Of a stretch of 64,000 nt of DNA, positions 8,280 through 17,915 are shown in pieces. Every line of letters starts with the position of its first letter. Position 1 is the first letter of the stretch. This DNA is from Streptomyces sp. YIM 130001. Lineage in GTDB: Bacteria > Actinomycetota > Actinomycetes > Streptomycetales > Streptomycetaceae. Below the pieces are notes generated by a model. It searched no databases and was not told the DNA's origin. It saw only the letters and a list, made by a program, of their open reading frames with translations. The stretch spans positions 345,400 through 409,399 of the forward strand of contig NZ_KZ984553.1 of NCBI RefSeq assembly GCF_003574445.1, written 5' to 3'. Both the position numbers and the translations under genes were made by a program.

Positions 8280-10567
8280 CCGCCGCACCGCACCCCTCCC
8301 CCGCGCATCAGCAGCAACTGCCGCCCCCGGGTGGACGCCGCAGGCACCGCCCCGATCCCCCGCGGCGCGGCCGGCGCCGTGCCGCGCCCCCGCGTCCCGC
8401 GTCGAGGAGCAGGCGGCCGAGGACCGTCCGTACCCCCACCGTCCTGCAGATGGAGGCCGTCGAGTGCGGCGCCGCCGCGCTCGCCATGGTGCTCGCCCAC
8501 CACGGACGGCACGTCCCGCTCGAGGAACTGCGCATCGCGTGCGGCGTCTCCCGGGACGGCTCGCGGGCGAGCAACCTCCTGAAGGCGGCCCGCAGTTACG
8601 GTCTGACGGCCAAGGGCATGCAGATGGAGCCGGCCGCACTCGCCGAGGTCGAAGCACCGGCGATCCTGTTCTGGGAGTTCAACCACTACGTCGTCTACGA
8701 CGGCACGGGACGCCGCCTCGGCCGCAAGGGCGTGTACGTCAACGACCCGGACAAGGGCCGCCGCTTTGTGCCGGCGGAGGACTTCGACACCAGCTTCACC
8801 GGGGTCGTCCTGGTCCTCTCACCCGGTGAGGACTTCCGCCCGGGAGGACGCAGACCCGGTGTCATGAAGGCCCTGCCGGCCCGGATGCGCGGCACCGCGG
8901 GCACCATGGCCGCCGCACTGCTCGCCAGCCTGCTGCTCGTGGCAGTCGGCGCCTCGCTCCCCGCACTCAGCCGGACGTACATCGATCTGTTCCTGATCGG
9001 TCATCAAACCTCGCTGCTCGGCGCCCTGTTCACCTCGATGGGCGCCATGGTGGCGCTCACCGCGGTGCTGACCTGGCTGCAGCAGGCGAATCTGCTGCGC
9101 GGTCGCATCATCTCCTCCACCCTCGGCAGCGCCCGCTTCCTGCGCCATCTGCTGCGTCTGCCCGTCTCCTTCTACGCACAGCGAAGTCCCGCCGATCTGG
9201 TGCAGCGCCTGTCCTCCAACGACACGGTCGCCGAGACCCTGGCCCGCGATCTGACGGCCGCCGGGGTGGACGGCATCGTGGTCCTTCTCTACGCGGCCCT
9301 GCTGTGGACGTACGACCCGCAGCTCACCCTCGTCGGCGTCGGTATCGCGCTGCTGAACATCGTGGCCATGCGGATCGTCGTCCGGCTGCGGGCCACCGGC
9401 ACCCAGAAACTGCGGGCCGACAGCGCCAAGCTCACCAACACCTCGTACACCGGCCTGCAGTTGATCGAGACGTTGAAGGCCACGGGCGGCGAGGACGGCT
9501 ACTTCCGGCGCTGGGCGGGCCAGCACGCCACCACCCTCGAGGAGCAGCAGCGCCTCGGGGTGCCGAGTGCGTGGCTCGGTGTCGTCGCGCCGGCCCTGGC
9601 CACGGTGAACAGCGCCGTGATCCTGTGGATCGGCGGCCTGCGTGCGGTCGAGGGGCATCTGTCGATCGGCCTGCTCGTCGCCTTCCAGGCACTCGTCACC
9701 CGGTTCACCGCGCCGATCACCCGCCTCAACGGTGTCGCGGGCCGCATCCAGGACTTCGCCGCGGATGTCGCCCGCCTCAAGGACGTCGAGAACTTCCCCG
9801 TCGACACGCTCTACTCCCGGCCCGAACCGGCCGCGAGTACCCGCCGCCTCACCGGGCACGTCACGCTCGATGCCGTCACCTTCGGCTACAGCCCGCTCGA
9901 CAAGCCGCTCCTGACGGGCTTCTCGCTGTCGGTCGGGCCGGGGCAGCAGGTCGCCCTTGTCGGCGGCTCCGGCAGCGGCAAGTCGACCGTGTCCCGGCTC
10001 ATTTCGGGGCTCTACAGCCCGTGGGAGGGCGCGATCCACATCGACGGGCAGCGTCTGGAGGACATTTCACGCGGGGCGCTCGCCGCCTCCGTCTCCTTCG
10101 TCGACCAGGACGTCTTCCTCTTCGAGGGCACGGTCCGCGACAACGTCGCTCTGTGGGACCCGTCCATCACGGACGACGCCGTCGTCGCGGCCCTCCAGGA
10201 CGCCTGTCTGTACGATCTCGTGTCCCGCAGGCCCGGCGGCATCCACGCGCGCGTGGAGCAGGACGGGCGGAACTTCTCCGGCGGGCAGCGGCAGCGTCTG
10301 GAGATCGCGCGGGCCCTCGTCCGCCGCCCGAGCATCCTTGTCCTCGACGAGGTGACCAGCGCCCTGGACGCCGAGACCGAGCAGAGAGTGATCGACAACC
10401 TGCGGCGCCGCGGCTGCGCCTGCGTCGTCATCGCCCACCGCCTGAGCACGGTGCGCGACAGCGACGAGATCGTCGTACTCGACCAGGGCCGGATCGTGGA
10501 GCGCGGACGCCATGAGCACCTTGTCGCCGCGGGCGGGCCGTACGCCGAGCTGGTCAAGGAGCACTGA
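8276..10567 (+). CDS. NHLM-type ABC transporter with C39 peptidase domain (PCAT)
   Basis: This protein has about 763 residues from the GTG at 8276, which overlaps the HlyD-like stop by 4 nt. After an Arg/Pro-rich N-terminus of about 55 residues comes a complete C39 peptidase: Cys near residue 64 (MEAVECGAAALAM), His near 137 (FNHYVVYDG) and Asp near 157 (YVNDPDKG). Six membrane helices follow, then an ATPase with Walker A GGSGSGKST (about 562), signature FSGGQRQRLEIARAL and Walker B ILVLDEVTSALD. It should cut the precursor after its GG and export the core, with ATP hydrolysed in the cytoplasm. All catalytic residues are present. Confidence 0.93.
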   Translation: MTAAPHPSPAHQQQLPPPGGRRRHRPDPPRRGRRRAAPPRPASRSRRPRTVRTPTVLQMEAVECGAAALAMVLAHHGRHVPLEELRIACGVSRDGSRASNLLKAARSYGLTAKGMQMEPAALAEVEAPAILFWEFNHYVVYDGTGRRLGRKGVYVNDPDKGRRFVPAEDFDTSFTGVVLVLSPGEDFRPGGRRPGVMKALPARMRGTAGTMAAALLASLLLVAVGASLPALSRTYIDLFLIGHQTSLLGALFTSMGAMVALTAVLTWLQQANLLRGRIISSTLGSARFLRHLLRLPVSFYAQRSPADLVQRLSSNDTVAETLARDLTAAGVDGIVVLLYAALLWTYDPQLTLVGVGIALLNIVAMRIVVRLRATGTQKLRADSAKLTNTSYTGLQLIETLKATGGEDGYFRRWAGQHATTLEEQQRLGVPSAWLGVVAPALATVNSAVILWIGGLRAVEGHLSIGLLVAFQALVTRFTAPITRLNGVAGRIQDFAADVARLKDVENFPVDTLYSRPEPAASTRRLTGHVTLDAVTFGYSPLDKPLLTGFSLSVGPGQQVALVGGSGSGKSTVSRLISGLYSPWEGAIHIDGQRLEDISRGALAASVSFVDQDVFLFEGTVRDNVALWDPSITDDAVVAALQDACLYDLVSRRPGGIHARVEQDGRNFSGGQRQRLEIARALVRRPSILVLDEVTSALDAETEQRVIDNLRRRGCACVVIAHRLSTVRDSDEIVVLDQGRIVERGRHEHLVAAGGPYAELVKEH

Positions 10568-10568
10568 G

Positions 10569-13448
10569 ATGGCCTCTGTTCCGCACGAGCAGTCGTACCC
10601 GCGTCACTCCGACGACCCCGACGACTCCGTCGCCGCCGCCTTCGGCGCGCTCGGCACAGCGGTCGACTGCGCGGGGCTGCCCAGCGTGCATCTCGAAGGC
10701 CCGCAGGTGCTGTGGCTGGTCGTGTCCGGTGCGCTCGACCTCTTCGCCGTCGACGCGGTGCAGCAGGGCCACTGGCACTACCTCGGCCGACTCGAACCGG
10801 GCACGCTGCTGCTCGGCCCCACCGAAGGCCCTCAGCACACCCTCGTCGGCCGCCCCCTGCACGGCTGCGCCCTGCGCCGGATCCCGCTCCGCGAGCTCTA
10901 CCGTGCGGAGTACGACAACGCGTGGTCGTACGACCAGCAGTACGCCAGCCGGTATGACACTCAGGACGCGGCGCTCAGCCTCCTGGAGCACGCCTTCGCG
11001 CTCGGTATCGGACGCGGCCACCGGGTCCTTTTCGAGGCTCCGCTCGACGGCCGCGGCACGGGCGACGACGTGGTGACCGACGACGACGTGCTGTGGATGC
11101 CGGTGGCACCGGGAAGCGTGCAGTACGGCGCCGCCTACAGCGAGCAGACGGCGAGCGATCTGCTCGTCGATGCGGCGATGTGGCAGCGGATGGTCAATCA
11201 GCAGTGGCGGCTGCTCTCCGCCCTCGACCGCTGGATCGAGCGTCTGGAGCGGGCCCACGAGGACCGTGCGGCGGCCGGGATCAAGGCGGGCGAGCACGTC
11301 CGTGAGCAGGCCGACCGGACCCTGATCGCCTCCATCGGCCGCACGGGCGGGCGCGGTTCCGCCCGTCGTACGGGGTCCGGCGGCGGCCACGACGACGCGA
11401 CGTACGCCGCCTGCCGCCTGGTCGCGGAGGCTTCGGGCATCACGCCGGACCAGCAGCTCAGGGGCAGGCCGGGCGGTGAACGGATCGATCCGGTGGAGCA
11501 GTTCGCGGTGGCTGCGCGGGTCCGTACCCGTGGCGTCCGGCTCGACGGCCGCTGGTGGCGCGAGAACTCAGGGCCGCTGGTGGGGCACCGCACGGCGAGC
11601 GGCGCGCCGGTCGCCCTGCTCTGGCGGCGCGGCGGCTACGAGTCGGTGCATCCGACGTCCGGGCGCCGCACCCGCATCGATGCCGCCATGGCGGAGGAGC
11701 TCGAGCCGGGCGCCGTCATGTTCTACCGCCCGCTGCCGGAGCGGGCGTTGACGCCCTGGGGCCTGGCCCGGTTCAGTCTGCGCGGCAGCGGCGGCGACGT
11801 GCGCAATCTCGCGCTCGCCTCCCTGGTGACCGTGCTGGTAGGCGCCCTGGTGCCGGTCGCCACGGGAGAGGTGCTCGGCGTACTCGTACCTAATGCCGAG
11901 ACCGGCTTGATCGTCCAGGTGTCCCTGGCAGTCCTGGTCGGCAGTATCGTCTCCGCGGCCTTCATGCTGCTGCAGCACCTGACGGTGCTGCGTATGGAGG
12001 GCCGCATGGAGAGCGCGCTCCAACCGGCCGTCTGGGACCGCCTGTTGCGACTGCCCACCCGCTTCTTCGCGGCCCGCTCCACCGGGGAGCTGGCAAGCGC
12101 GGCGATGGGAGTCAGCGCGATCCGCCGGGTCCTGTCGGGCATCGGCCCGATCGTCCTGCAGTCCGGCTCGATCGGCGCGATGAGCGTCGTACTGCTGCTC
12201 CTGTACAGCGTGCCGCTCGCGCTGACCGCCCTGGCGATGCTCGCCGTCATCGCGGGCGTCTTCCTCGTCCTCGGCCTGTGGGAACTGCGCTGGCAGCGCC
12301 GCCTGGTGAAGCTCGCCAACAAGCTCAACAACCAGGCGTTCCAGACCCTGCGCGGCCTGCCCAAGCTCCGGGTCGCCGGGGCGGAGAGCTTCGCCTACGC
12401 GGCCTGGGCCGGGGAGTTCGCCCGCAGCCGGGAACTCCAGCAGCGGGCCGGCCGCATCAAGAACATCACCACGGTCCTCGACGCGGTCTATCTGCCGCTC
12501 TGCACGCTCATCATGTTCCTGCTGCTCGCCGGCCCGGCACGCGGGAGTCTCACCGCGGGCGAGTTCCTCACCTTCAGCACCGCGGTGACCATGCTCCTCA
12601 CCGCCGTCACCCAGCTGACCGGCGCGCTGATATCGGCGGCCGCCGTCCTGCCCATGTTCGAACAGATCAAGCCGGTACTCGACGCGACCCCGGAGGTACG
12701 CAGCGGGAGCACCCAACCCGGCGAGCTCCGGGGCGCGATCGAGGTGCGCTCGTTGTCCTTCCGCTACAGCGACGACGGCCCACTCGTCCTGGACGATGTG
12801 TCGCTGGCGATCCGGCCGGGCGAATTCGTGGCCGTCGTCGGCCCGAGCGGCTGCGGCAAGTCGACCCTGCTCCGCCTCCTGATCGGCTTCGACGCACCGG
12901 TCTCGGGCAGCGTGCTCTACGACGGCCAGGACCTCGGGGCCCTCGACCAGTCGGCGGTGCGCCGCCAGTGCGGTGTGGTGCTGCAGAACGCCCAGCCGCT
13001 CACCGGCTCGATCCTGGACTGCATCTGCGGCGCCGAGTCGTACACCCAGGAGGAGGCCTGGGAGGCCGCCGCGATGGCGGGCCTCGCCGACGACATCAAG
13101 CGGATGCCGATGGGCCTGCACACGATGATCGCGGGCGGCGGCGCGGTCTCGGGCGGCCAGCGCCAGCGTCTGATGATCGCCCAGGCCCTGATCCGCCGCC
13201 CCCGCGTCCTCTTCTTCGACGAGGCGACGAGCGCCCTGGACAACGAGACCCAGCGCACGGTCATGGACAGCACCCGCTCCCTGAACGCCACCCGCATCGT
13301 CATCGCCCACCGCCTCTCCACAGTCCTCGACGCCGACCGCGTCGTGGTCATGTCGGAGGGCCGCATCGTCCAACAGGGCACCCCCGCCGACCTCCTGTCG
13401 GACACGAACGGCAGACTCCACGAGCTGGTGCGGCGGCAGATGCGGTGA
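10569..13448 (+). CDS. NHLM-type ABC transporter, second (non-peptidase) ATP-binding protein
   Basis: This 959-residue protein starts 1 nt after the preceding stop. The N-terminal 400 residues hold a cyclic-nucleotide-binding-like beta-roll start and a long linker, with no C39 Cys/His pair. A six-helix exporter domain (about 407-680) and an ATPase follow: Walker A GPSGCGKST near 757, signature VSGGQRQRLMIAQAL and Walker B VLFFDEATSALD. This architecture matches the second ABC protein that accompanies the peptidase-bearing one in NHLM systems; the two may work as a pair or in sequence. Its exact role is not settled in the family. Confidence 0.92.
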   Translation: MASVPHEQSYPRHSDDPDDSVAAAFGALGTAVDCAGLPSVHLEGPQVLWLVVSGALDLFAVDAVQQGHWHYLGRLEPGTLLLGPTEGPQHTLVGRPLHGCALRRIPLRELYRAEYDNAWSYDQQYASRYDTQDAALSLLEHAFALGIGRGHRVLFEAPLDGRGTGDDVVTDDDVLWMPVAPGSVQYGAAYSEQTASDLLVDAAMWQRMVNQQWRLLSALDRWIERLERAHEDRAAAGIKAGEHVREQADRTLIASIGRTGGRGSARRTGSGGGHDDATYAACRLVAEASGITPDQQLRGRPGGERIDPVEQFAVAARVRTRGVRLDGRWWRENSGPLVGHRTASGAPVALLWRRGGYESVHPTSGRRTRIDAAMAEELEPGAVMFYRPLPERALTPWGLARFSLRGSGGDVRNLALASLVTVLVGALVPVATGEVLGVLVPNAETGLIVQVSLAVLVGSIVSAAFMLLQHLTVLRMEGRMESALQPAVWDRLLRLPTRFFAARSTGELASAAMGVSAIRRVLSGIGPIVLQSGSIGAMSVVLLLLYSVPLALTALAMLAVIAGVFLVLGLWELRWQRRLVKLANKLNNQAFQTLRGLPKLRVAGAESFAYAAWAGEFARSRELQQRAGRIKNITTVLDAVYLPLCTLIMFLLLAGPARGSLTAGEFLTFSTAVTMLLTAVTQLTGALISAAAVLPMFEQIKPVLDATPEVRSGSTQPGELRGAIEVRSLSFRYSDDGPLVLDDVSLAIRPGEFVAVVGPSGCGKSTLLRLLIGFDAPVSGSVLYDGQDLGALDQSAVRRQCGVVLQNAQPLTGSILDCICGAESYTQEEAWEAAAMAGLADDIKRMPMGLHTMIAGGGAVSGGQRQRLMIAQALIRRPRVLFFDEATSALDNETQRTVMDSTRSLNATRIVIAHRLSTVLDADRVVVMSEGRIVQQGTPADLLSDTNGRLHELVRRQMR

Positions 13449-13732
13449 CGCGGGCCACGCTGTCCACTCTCTGATCCCTGCTCGACGCCGCCGCCCACTC
13501 GGGTATCGGACCCCGCCGCCAGGCTTTCCGCCGAGGCGGTCCCGCACCACGGGTTCAGGATCCGGGTCGGGGATCGCCGTGGGCGACTTGGCCCGCGCGA
13601 TCCAGATCCGCGCCGCGGGGCCATGGTGTGGCGGCGAGGCTGGGTGGAGCCCGTGACACCACCGCCCGAGCCACACCACCCGGTGGCGCAGCAATCGCCC
13701 ACGGCGACGCTCCAACAACACAAACTGGGCGA

Positions 13733-14453
13733 TCAGTTGAGCAGCGACCGCTTGTCGACAGCCTCGGCGACCTTGGGGGCCGCGCCTTCCTCCTTCCCTT
13801 TGGGCAGCAGGTTGATGGTGAGGACCTTCTGGCGGATGGCGTACCTGATCGCCACGTTGAGGATCCGTCGCTCACGCCTGACCGAACTGGCCGCGGACGG
13901 GTCGCCGTCGAGCCGGATGTCGAGCGCATGCAGGACCGCGTCGACGTGCTTGGTGTCCTCCCGAGCCGACACGGGAAGGGAGTTGCGGCCGATCCACGAC
14001 AAGATGGTGCGGACCTCGGGCGGGGCCTCAGAACGGCGGAGCTTGTTGAAGGCGTACTCGCGCAGGGCCCTGCGCACGTCGACCGGCTCGAAGCGGTCGG
14101 GACCTCGGGGCGGAGGAGCGCAAGGGTGGCCTTGGTGGGGGCCTTGGCGGTGTTCTTGCGGTTGCTCGCGGAGATCCGGGGCCACTTCGCGTCGACGCAC
14201 TGGAGAGCGAACTCGTATGCGGTGAGCTCGGATTCCGGCCTGACCTGGGATGCCGGCAGGCCGGTGTCCATGTCGAAGGGCTCGCCGTTGTTCGCGGCGA
14301 CCAGCAGCGTCGCACGGAAGGAATCCGCGAGGGCTCTGGTGGCGAAGCCCTGGCCGCGCCGTCGGCCGACCAGCGAACGGTGTAGGTGGTCTTGCGCTTT
14401 CCCTTGTAGACCTCGGTGTCGTAGAAGTGGACCTTGAAGGACCGGTGGCTCAC
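13733..14453 (-). pseudogene. Tyrosine site-specific integrase, N-terminal half, frameshifted
   Basis: The gene starts at the ATG overlapping the excisionase-like stop and reads HFYDTEVYKGKRKTTYTVRW, a start common to actinomycete element integrases. Homology then shifts frame near 14350 (FATRALADSFRATLLVAANN) and again near 14095 (DRFEPVDVRRALREYAFNKL) and continues to PKVAEAVDKRSLLN before a stop at 13733. The whole C-terminal catalytic domain with the Arg-His-Arg-Tyr residues is missing. It is a dead integrase left by an older element. Confidence 0.85.
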
Positions 14454-14701
14454 GCAGCTCCCTCGCAGTCGGTGAGCCAGTTCTCGTAGTCACTGCGGCG
14501 GATGCGCAGGGCACCGTTGGGGATGCGTATGCAGCGCGGTGCCTTCAGCGTCGTGAAAGGTTCCAATGCTTCCACGTCGCCCTGTCGAAGGATCGCCGTG
14601 ATGTGGACATCGCACCAGCTGGCGCGCGTGCGCGTACGGAAGGCCGCAGGCTGATCGCAGTCCGTTTCGGAGCACTGCTGGATACCCTGCGGGGAAGTCA
14701 T
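14450..14701 (-). CDS. Excisionase-like / helix-turn-helix small protein
   Basis: The protein has 83 residues. The N-terminal half has a Cys-rich stretch (CSETDCDQPAAF and WCDVH), and the C-terminal half has the winged-helix wording of Streptomyces element excisionases (IRIPNGALRIRRSDYENWL). It overlaps the broken integrase start by 4 nt, the normal xis-int arrangement. The ATG at 14701 is preferred; the frame is open to 14773. It looks intact although its integrase partner is dead. Confidence 0.7.
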   Translation of the reverse strand: MTSPQGIQQCSETDCDQPAAFRTRTRASWCDVHITAILRQGDVEALEPFTTLKAPRCIRIPNGALRIRRSDYENWLTDCEGAA

Positions 14702-15100
14702 GGAACCCATGTACGGATTGTCACAGATGAGCGAAGCAAGTACCTCGCCCGCGTGGGCCGGGGCCGCGCCCACTCAACACCTCGGCGTCCCGCACCGCCC
14801 GTCTCGGTGGCCGCTGACCTACCCCGGCAGATCCACCAGTCCCGCAATGAGCCCCCAGTTCCCGCAGCAGCACCCACACCGGCGCCCAACGCATGAGCCG
14901 CGCAACGCAGCCCCGCCACCGCCACCGCCAGCGACATGGTCTGCCGGGGCACGCACACGCTCTTCAGAGTAAGAGCAAGCGGGATCTCCAGTGTTATGCG
15001 CAGCCACAGGCCACCGCTGGCCACCGGCAGACGGGGCAATGACGCACTGGCTAAAGTGACCACCGTCTGCGCCCGGGACAGGAGAAACGGGGGGGTTCCA
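14702..15100. other. Gene-poor region upstream of the excisionase-like gene
   Basis: No gene is supported. A minus-strand segment near 14820-14900 has a hydrophobic reading (VLLREL, GLIAGLVDLPG) reminiscent of spread/transfer proteins of actinomycete elements, but it is too short and broken to call. Confidence 0.35.
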
Positions 15101-15976
15101 ATGCCCATAGAGCCGGTGTCCATCGTCGTGGTGGCGGCAGCGATCGAGCTGAGCGAGTTTCAGCAGAACCTCGTCGTCGCCGTCGTCGGCATCGTCGGCG
15201 GTGTCCTCGGAACGATTGCCGTCGAGCGGTTCAAGCTGCGGCGCGAGCCGACCAAGCGGCTCTCCTGGGATGCTGAGGTCCACAATGCCATGCTGTCCAC
15301 GGACGAAAACCTGCACCAACAGCTACAGTTGAACTTCAACGGCCACCCGATCGCGGGCCTGAGTTCGGTCGACTTCCGCGTGGAGAACACCGGCAACCGA
15401 GTGGTAAAGGACCAGTATCTACGGTTCCACTTCCCAGTCGGGCAGCTCGTCGAAGCCGCCATCACGTCGGGACCCGAGCGCGAGATGGGCGTGGTCAGGC
15501 GCCAGGACCGCGAACAAGGACCGGGCGAGGCTGTGTTCGCCATCGGGCACCTCGAGCGCGGCCAGGCCGTCTCGCTCCGGCTCTCTGTGTCGGCGCGTGA
15601 CCTCGGCAACTGGCGGGTCGTCGCCCACAACGATGAAGGCGATGTCGAGTTCCACGAGCGTGCGGCCGCCCGACGGCGAGCGGACCGGGAGCACGTCCCA
15701 ACTCTGTTCGCCCTGACGTTTCTGCTGTTCTCGGCGCCCCCATTGGCCGCGCTCCTCGGCGACCTCGGACGAATCATCGCCGTGGTCCTCGGCACGGCCC
15801 TTCTCCTCAGCATCGTCCCGCATCTGGCACCCGCCGGACGTGCCCTGCGGGACTTCCTCACCCGGCCCGAGCCGAAGCCGGGCGTCCACATCAACAGGGT
15901 CGACTCGTCTGCATTGTCCATCGGCGACCATGGCTCGGCCACACATCACGCGTCCGTGCCCGGGCAACACCCCTAG
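15101..15976 (+). CDS. Membrane protein of unknown function
   Basis: I do not recognise this 291-residue protein. It has one hydrophobic helix near the N-terminus (VVVAVVGIVGGVLGTIAVE, about residues 22-40), a soluble beta-rich middle of about 150 residues (VDFRVENTGNRVVKDQYLRF), and a pair of helices near residues 200-245 (FALTFLLFSAPPLAALLG, IIAVVLGTALLLSIV), then a polar tail. GGAGAAACGGGGGGG precedes the ATG. It sits between element remnants and the Mrr-type nuclease; a link to defence is only suggested by position. Confidence 0.7.
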   Translation: MPIEPVSIVVVAAAIELSEFQQNLVVAVVGIVGGVLGTIAVERFKLRREPTKRLSWDAEVHNAMLSTDENLHQQLQLNFNGHPIAGLSSVDFRVENTGNRVVKDQYLRFHFPVGQLVEAAITSGPEREMGVVRRQDREQGPGEAVFAIGHLERGQAVSLRLSVSARDLGNWRVVAHNDEGDVEFHERAAARRRADREHVPTLFALTFLLFSAPPLAALLGDLGRIIAVVLGTALLLSIVPHLAPAGRALRDFLTRPEPKPGVHINRVDSSALSIGDHGSATHHASVPGQHP

Positions 15977-16298
15977 AGGATCCCGAGGCGCCCCAAGACC
16001 GCGACAGCCACGCGGTACCTCTTAGTCGGCTCCAGAGCCTCTTTGAGTAGCGGACACCGGGGTTCCGTCAATAGAAGCGTGCAGCAGGTGATTTCGCTTC
16101 GCTCCTAGCTGCGGCCAGGTCCTGCCGATGGGCGCTCTCACGCCGCCGGCTGATTAGTGGCACTCTGCTCGTCCTCGCGGTTTGAGACGGATCACCGTCG
16201 CATCTCCGCCGGACTTCCGGTGCCTCCTGTCGCTGTCATAAGGGTAGGTGATACTGCGAAAGTTCGGCAGAAGGGTCATGCACTGACCGGGGGGCGCA
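15977..16298. other. Intergenic region upstream of the Mrr-type nuclease
   Basis: No reading frame with recognisable content was seen. It should contain the nuclease promoter; a short G-rich ribosome site lies just before the GTG at 16299. Confidence 0.4.
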
Positions 16299-17882
16299 GT
16301 GGCAGGCAGAGGTGGGGCGGGCGGGAACGATCCCTACGCCAGGGAACTCGCACGGCAGGCGCGGGAGCACGAGAAGGCGCGTAAGGCCGCCGAGGCCGAG
16401 TCCAAACGCAAGGCGCGCGAGGAGAAGATCGCGTACGAGGCGGCCCGAGCACAGGAGGCTGTCGATCGCACCTACGTGCTTGAGAACGACGTCGAGCAGC
16501 TGGCGAATCTTCTGCGAACCGCGGTGCTGGACAGCAGCCATCTGACCTTCGACCGGCTCCAGCAGAGGTTCGTACCGGCCGCCTTTACTCCTCCCAAGGG
16601 CCGGGCCAAGGCCGCGCCGCAGCCTCGCTGGGAGGAGTACGAACCGGAACCCCCACGCGGTTTCCTCGGTGCGCTTGGCTTCGGCCGCAAGGGATACGAC
16701 GCCGAAGTCGAGGCGGCCCGAGATCGGTTCGACAGGGCATTGCGCGACCATGCGCGGGACGACAAGAAGCGCGTCGAGAAGCTGGCGAGGCTCCGCGCCA
16801 AGCACGAGGAGCAGAACCAGCAGGAGGCCACCAGGGTCGAGGAGTGGAACGCACGTATCGAAGAACGCCGGGCTGCTTACCGCGAGCGGGACGTCGAAGC
16901 CGTTGAGTGGTTCATCGACCAGGCGCTCGCCGCTTCCAAGTACCCACATGGCTTCCCTAAGGCGCACCGGGTCTCGTACCAGGCGGACACGGGCGACCTT
17001 CTGGTCGAGATCGACCTCCCGCTGGAGGACGTCGTTCCCGAGGCGCGCGCGTACCGCTACGTGAAGTCCCGCGACGAGATGAATTCCGTGCCCCGCCCCG
17101 ACAAGGAGCGCAAAGAGCTCTACGCTTCCGTCCTCGCACAGACCGCACTGCGTACCGTGCACGAGCTGTTCGCCGCCGACACCGAGGGCACGGTGAAGTC
17201 CATCGCCCTCAACGGACATGTGGCCACCATCGACCGAGCCACCGGGCGCGAGGTGCACCCGTGCCTGATCACCCTCCAGACGGACCGGGAGGAGTTCGCG
17301 CAGCTGGTACTGACACAGGTGGACCCACGCGCCTGCCTGAAGCGGCTACGCTCGCTGATCTCACCGAACCCGTACGAGCTGGAACCTGTGCGGCCCCTGG
17401 TCACCTTCGACCTCAGCAAGTTCCGGCTCATGGACAGCCTGGACGTCGTGGCAGGGTTGGACAGCCGCCCCGTGCTCATGGACCTGACGCCCACGGAGTT
17501 CGAGCACCTGATCCGGCAGCTGTTCGAGGCCATCGGCCTGGACAGCGTGAACACCCAGCCCTCCAAGGACGAGGGTGTCGACGCCATCGCGATGAACACC
17601 GACCCGGTCATGAAGGGCCTGTGCGTCATCCAGGCCAAACGCACCAAGAACGTGGTGCCGTTCGAGACCGTCTCGGCCTTGGCCGGCGTCGTGGAACACA
17701 AGCGGGCGGCCAAAGGCATCCTCGTGACGACCTCATGGTTCGGTCGGGCCAGCGAGGCATTCGCCAACGAGCACGGACGTCTTGAACTGCTCGACGGCGC
17801 CAACCTGGTCCACCTGTTCAAGGAGCACCTGAACCTCGATGTGATCCCAGGACCGGTGCCGCCGAAGCGCCGACCCCAATGA
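16299..17882 (+). CDS. Mrr-type restriction endonuclease with N-terminal coiled coil
   Basis: The protein has 527 residues. Residues 10-60 and 135-195 are highly charged, Ala/Glu/Arg-rich coiled coils. The C-terminal domain (about 393-510) is an Mrr_cat nuclease: LTPTEFEHLIRQLFEAIGLD, then the active-site series GVDAIA ... VIQAKR (Asp plus Gln-x-Lys), then the TTSWFG and LELLDG segments usual in the family. Mrr-type enzymes cut modified or foreign DNA. No methyltransferase partner is adjacent, which fits a type IV modification-dependent enzyme. It converges on a CoiA-like gene with a shared terminator. Confidence 0.87.
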   Translation: MAGRGGAGGNDPYARELARQAREHEKARKAAEAESKRKAREEKIAYEAARAQEAVDRTYVLENDVEQLANLLRTAVLDSSHLTFDRLQQRFVPAAFTPPKGRAKAAPQPRWEEYEPEPPRGFLGALGFGRKGYDAEVEAARDRFDRALRDHARDDKKRVEKLARLRAKHEEQNQQEATRVEEWNARIEERRAAYRERDVEAVEWFIDQALAASKYPHGFPKAHRVSYQADTGDLLVEIDLPLEDVVPEARAYRYVKSRDEMNSVPRPDKERKELYASVLAQTALRTVHELFAADTEGTVKSIALNGHVATIDRATGREVHPCLITLQTDREEFAQLVLTQVDPRACLKRLRSLISPNPYELEPVRPLVTFDLSKFRLMDSLDVVAGLDSRPVLMDLTPTEFEHLIRQLFEAIGLDSVNTQPSKDEGVDAIAMNTDPVMKGLCVIQAKRTKNVVPFETVSALAGVVEHKRAAKGILVTTSWFGRASEAFANEHGRLELLDGANLVHLFKEHLNLDVIPGPVPPKRRPQ

Positions 17883-17915
17883 GCGGGGCGCCACGAACGT
17901 CGTGCGGTGCCCCGC
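17883..17915. terminator. Bidirectional terminator between convergent nuclease genes
   Basis: GCGGGGC pairs with GCCCCGC (7 bp) and the inner CACGA pairs with TCGTG. The hairpin fills the gap between the stop of the Mrr-type gene and the stop of the CoiA-like gene and can serve both strands. Confidence 0.8.

Noticed and set aside
11568..13721. Very long minus-strand reading frame (over 700 codons) opposite the second ABC transporter
   Set aside because: It lies antisense to a gene with complete Walker and signature motifs; its composition (Gln, His, Asp, Arg, Gly-rich, no hydrophobic core) is the usual shadow of high-GC coding DNA.
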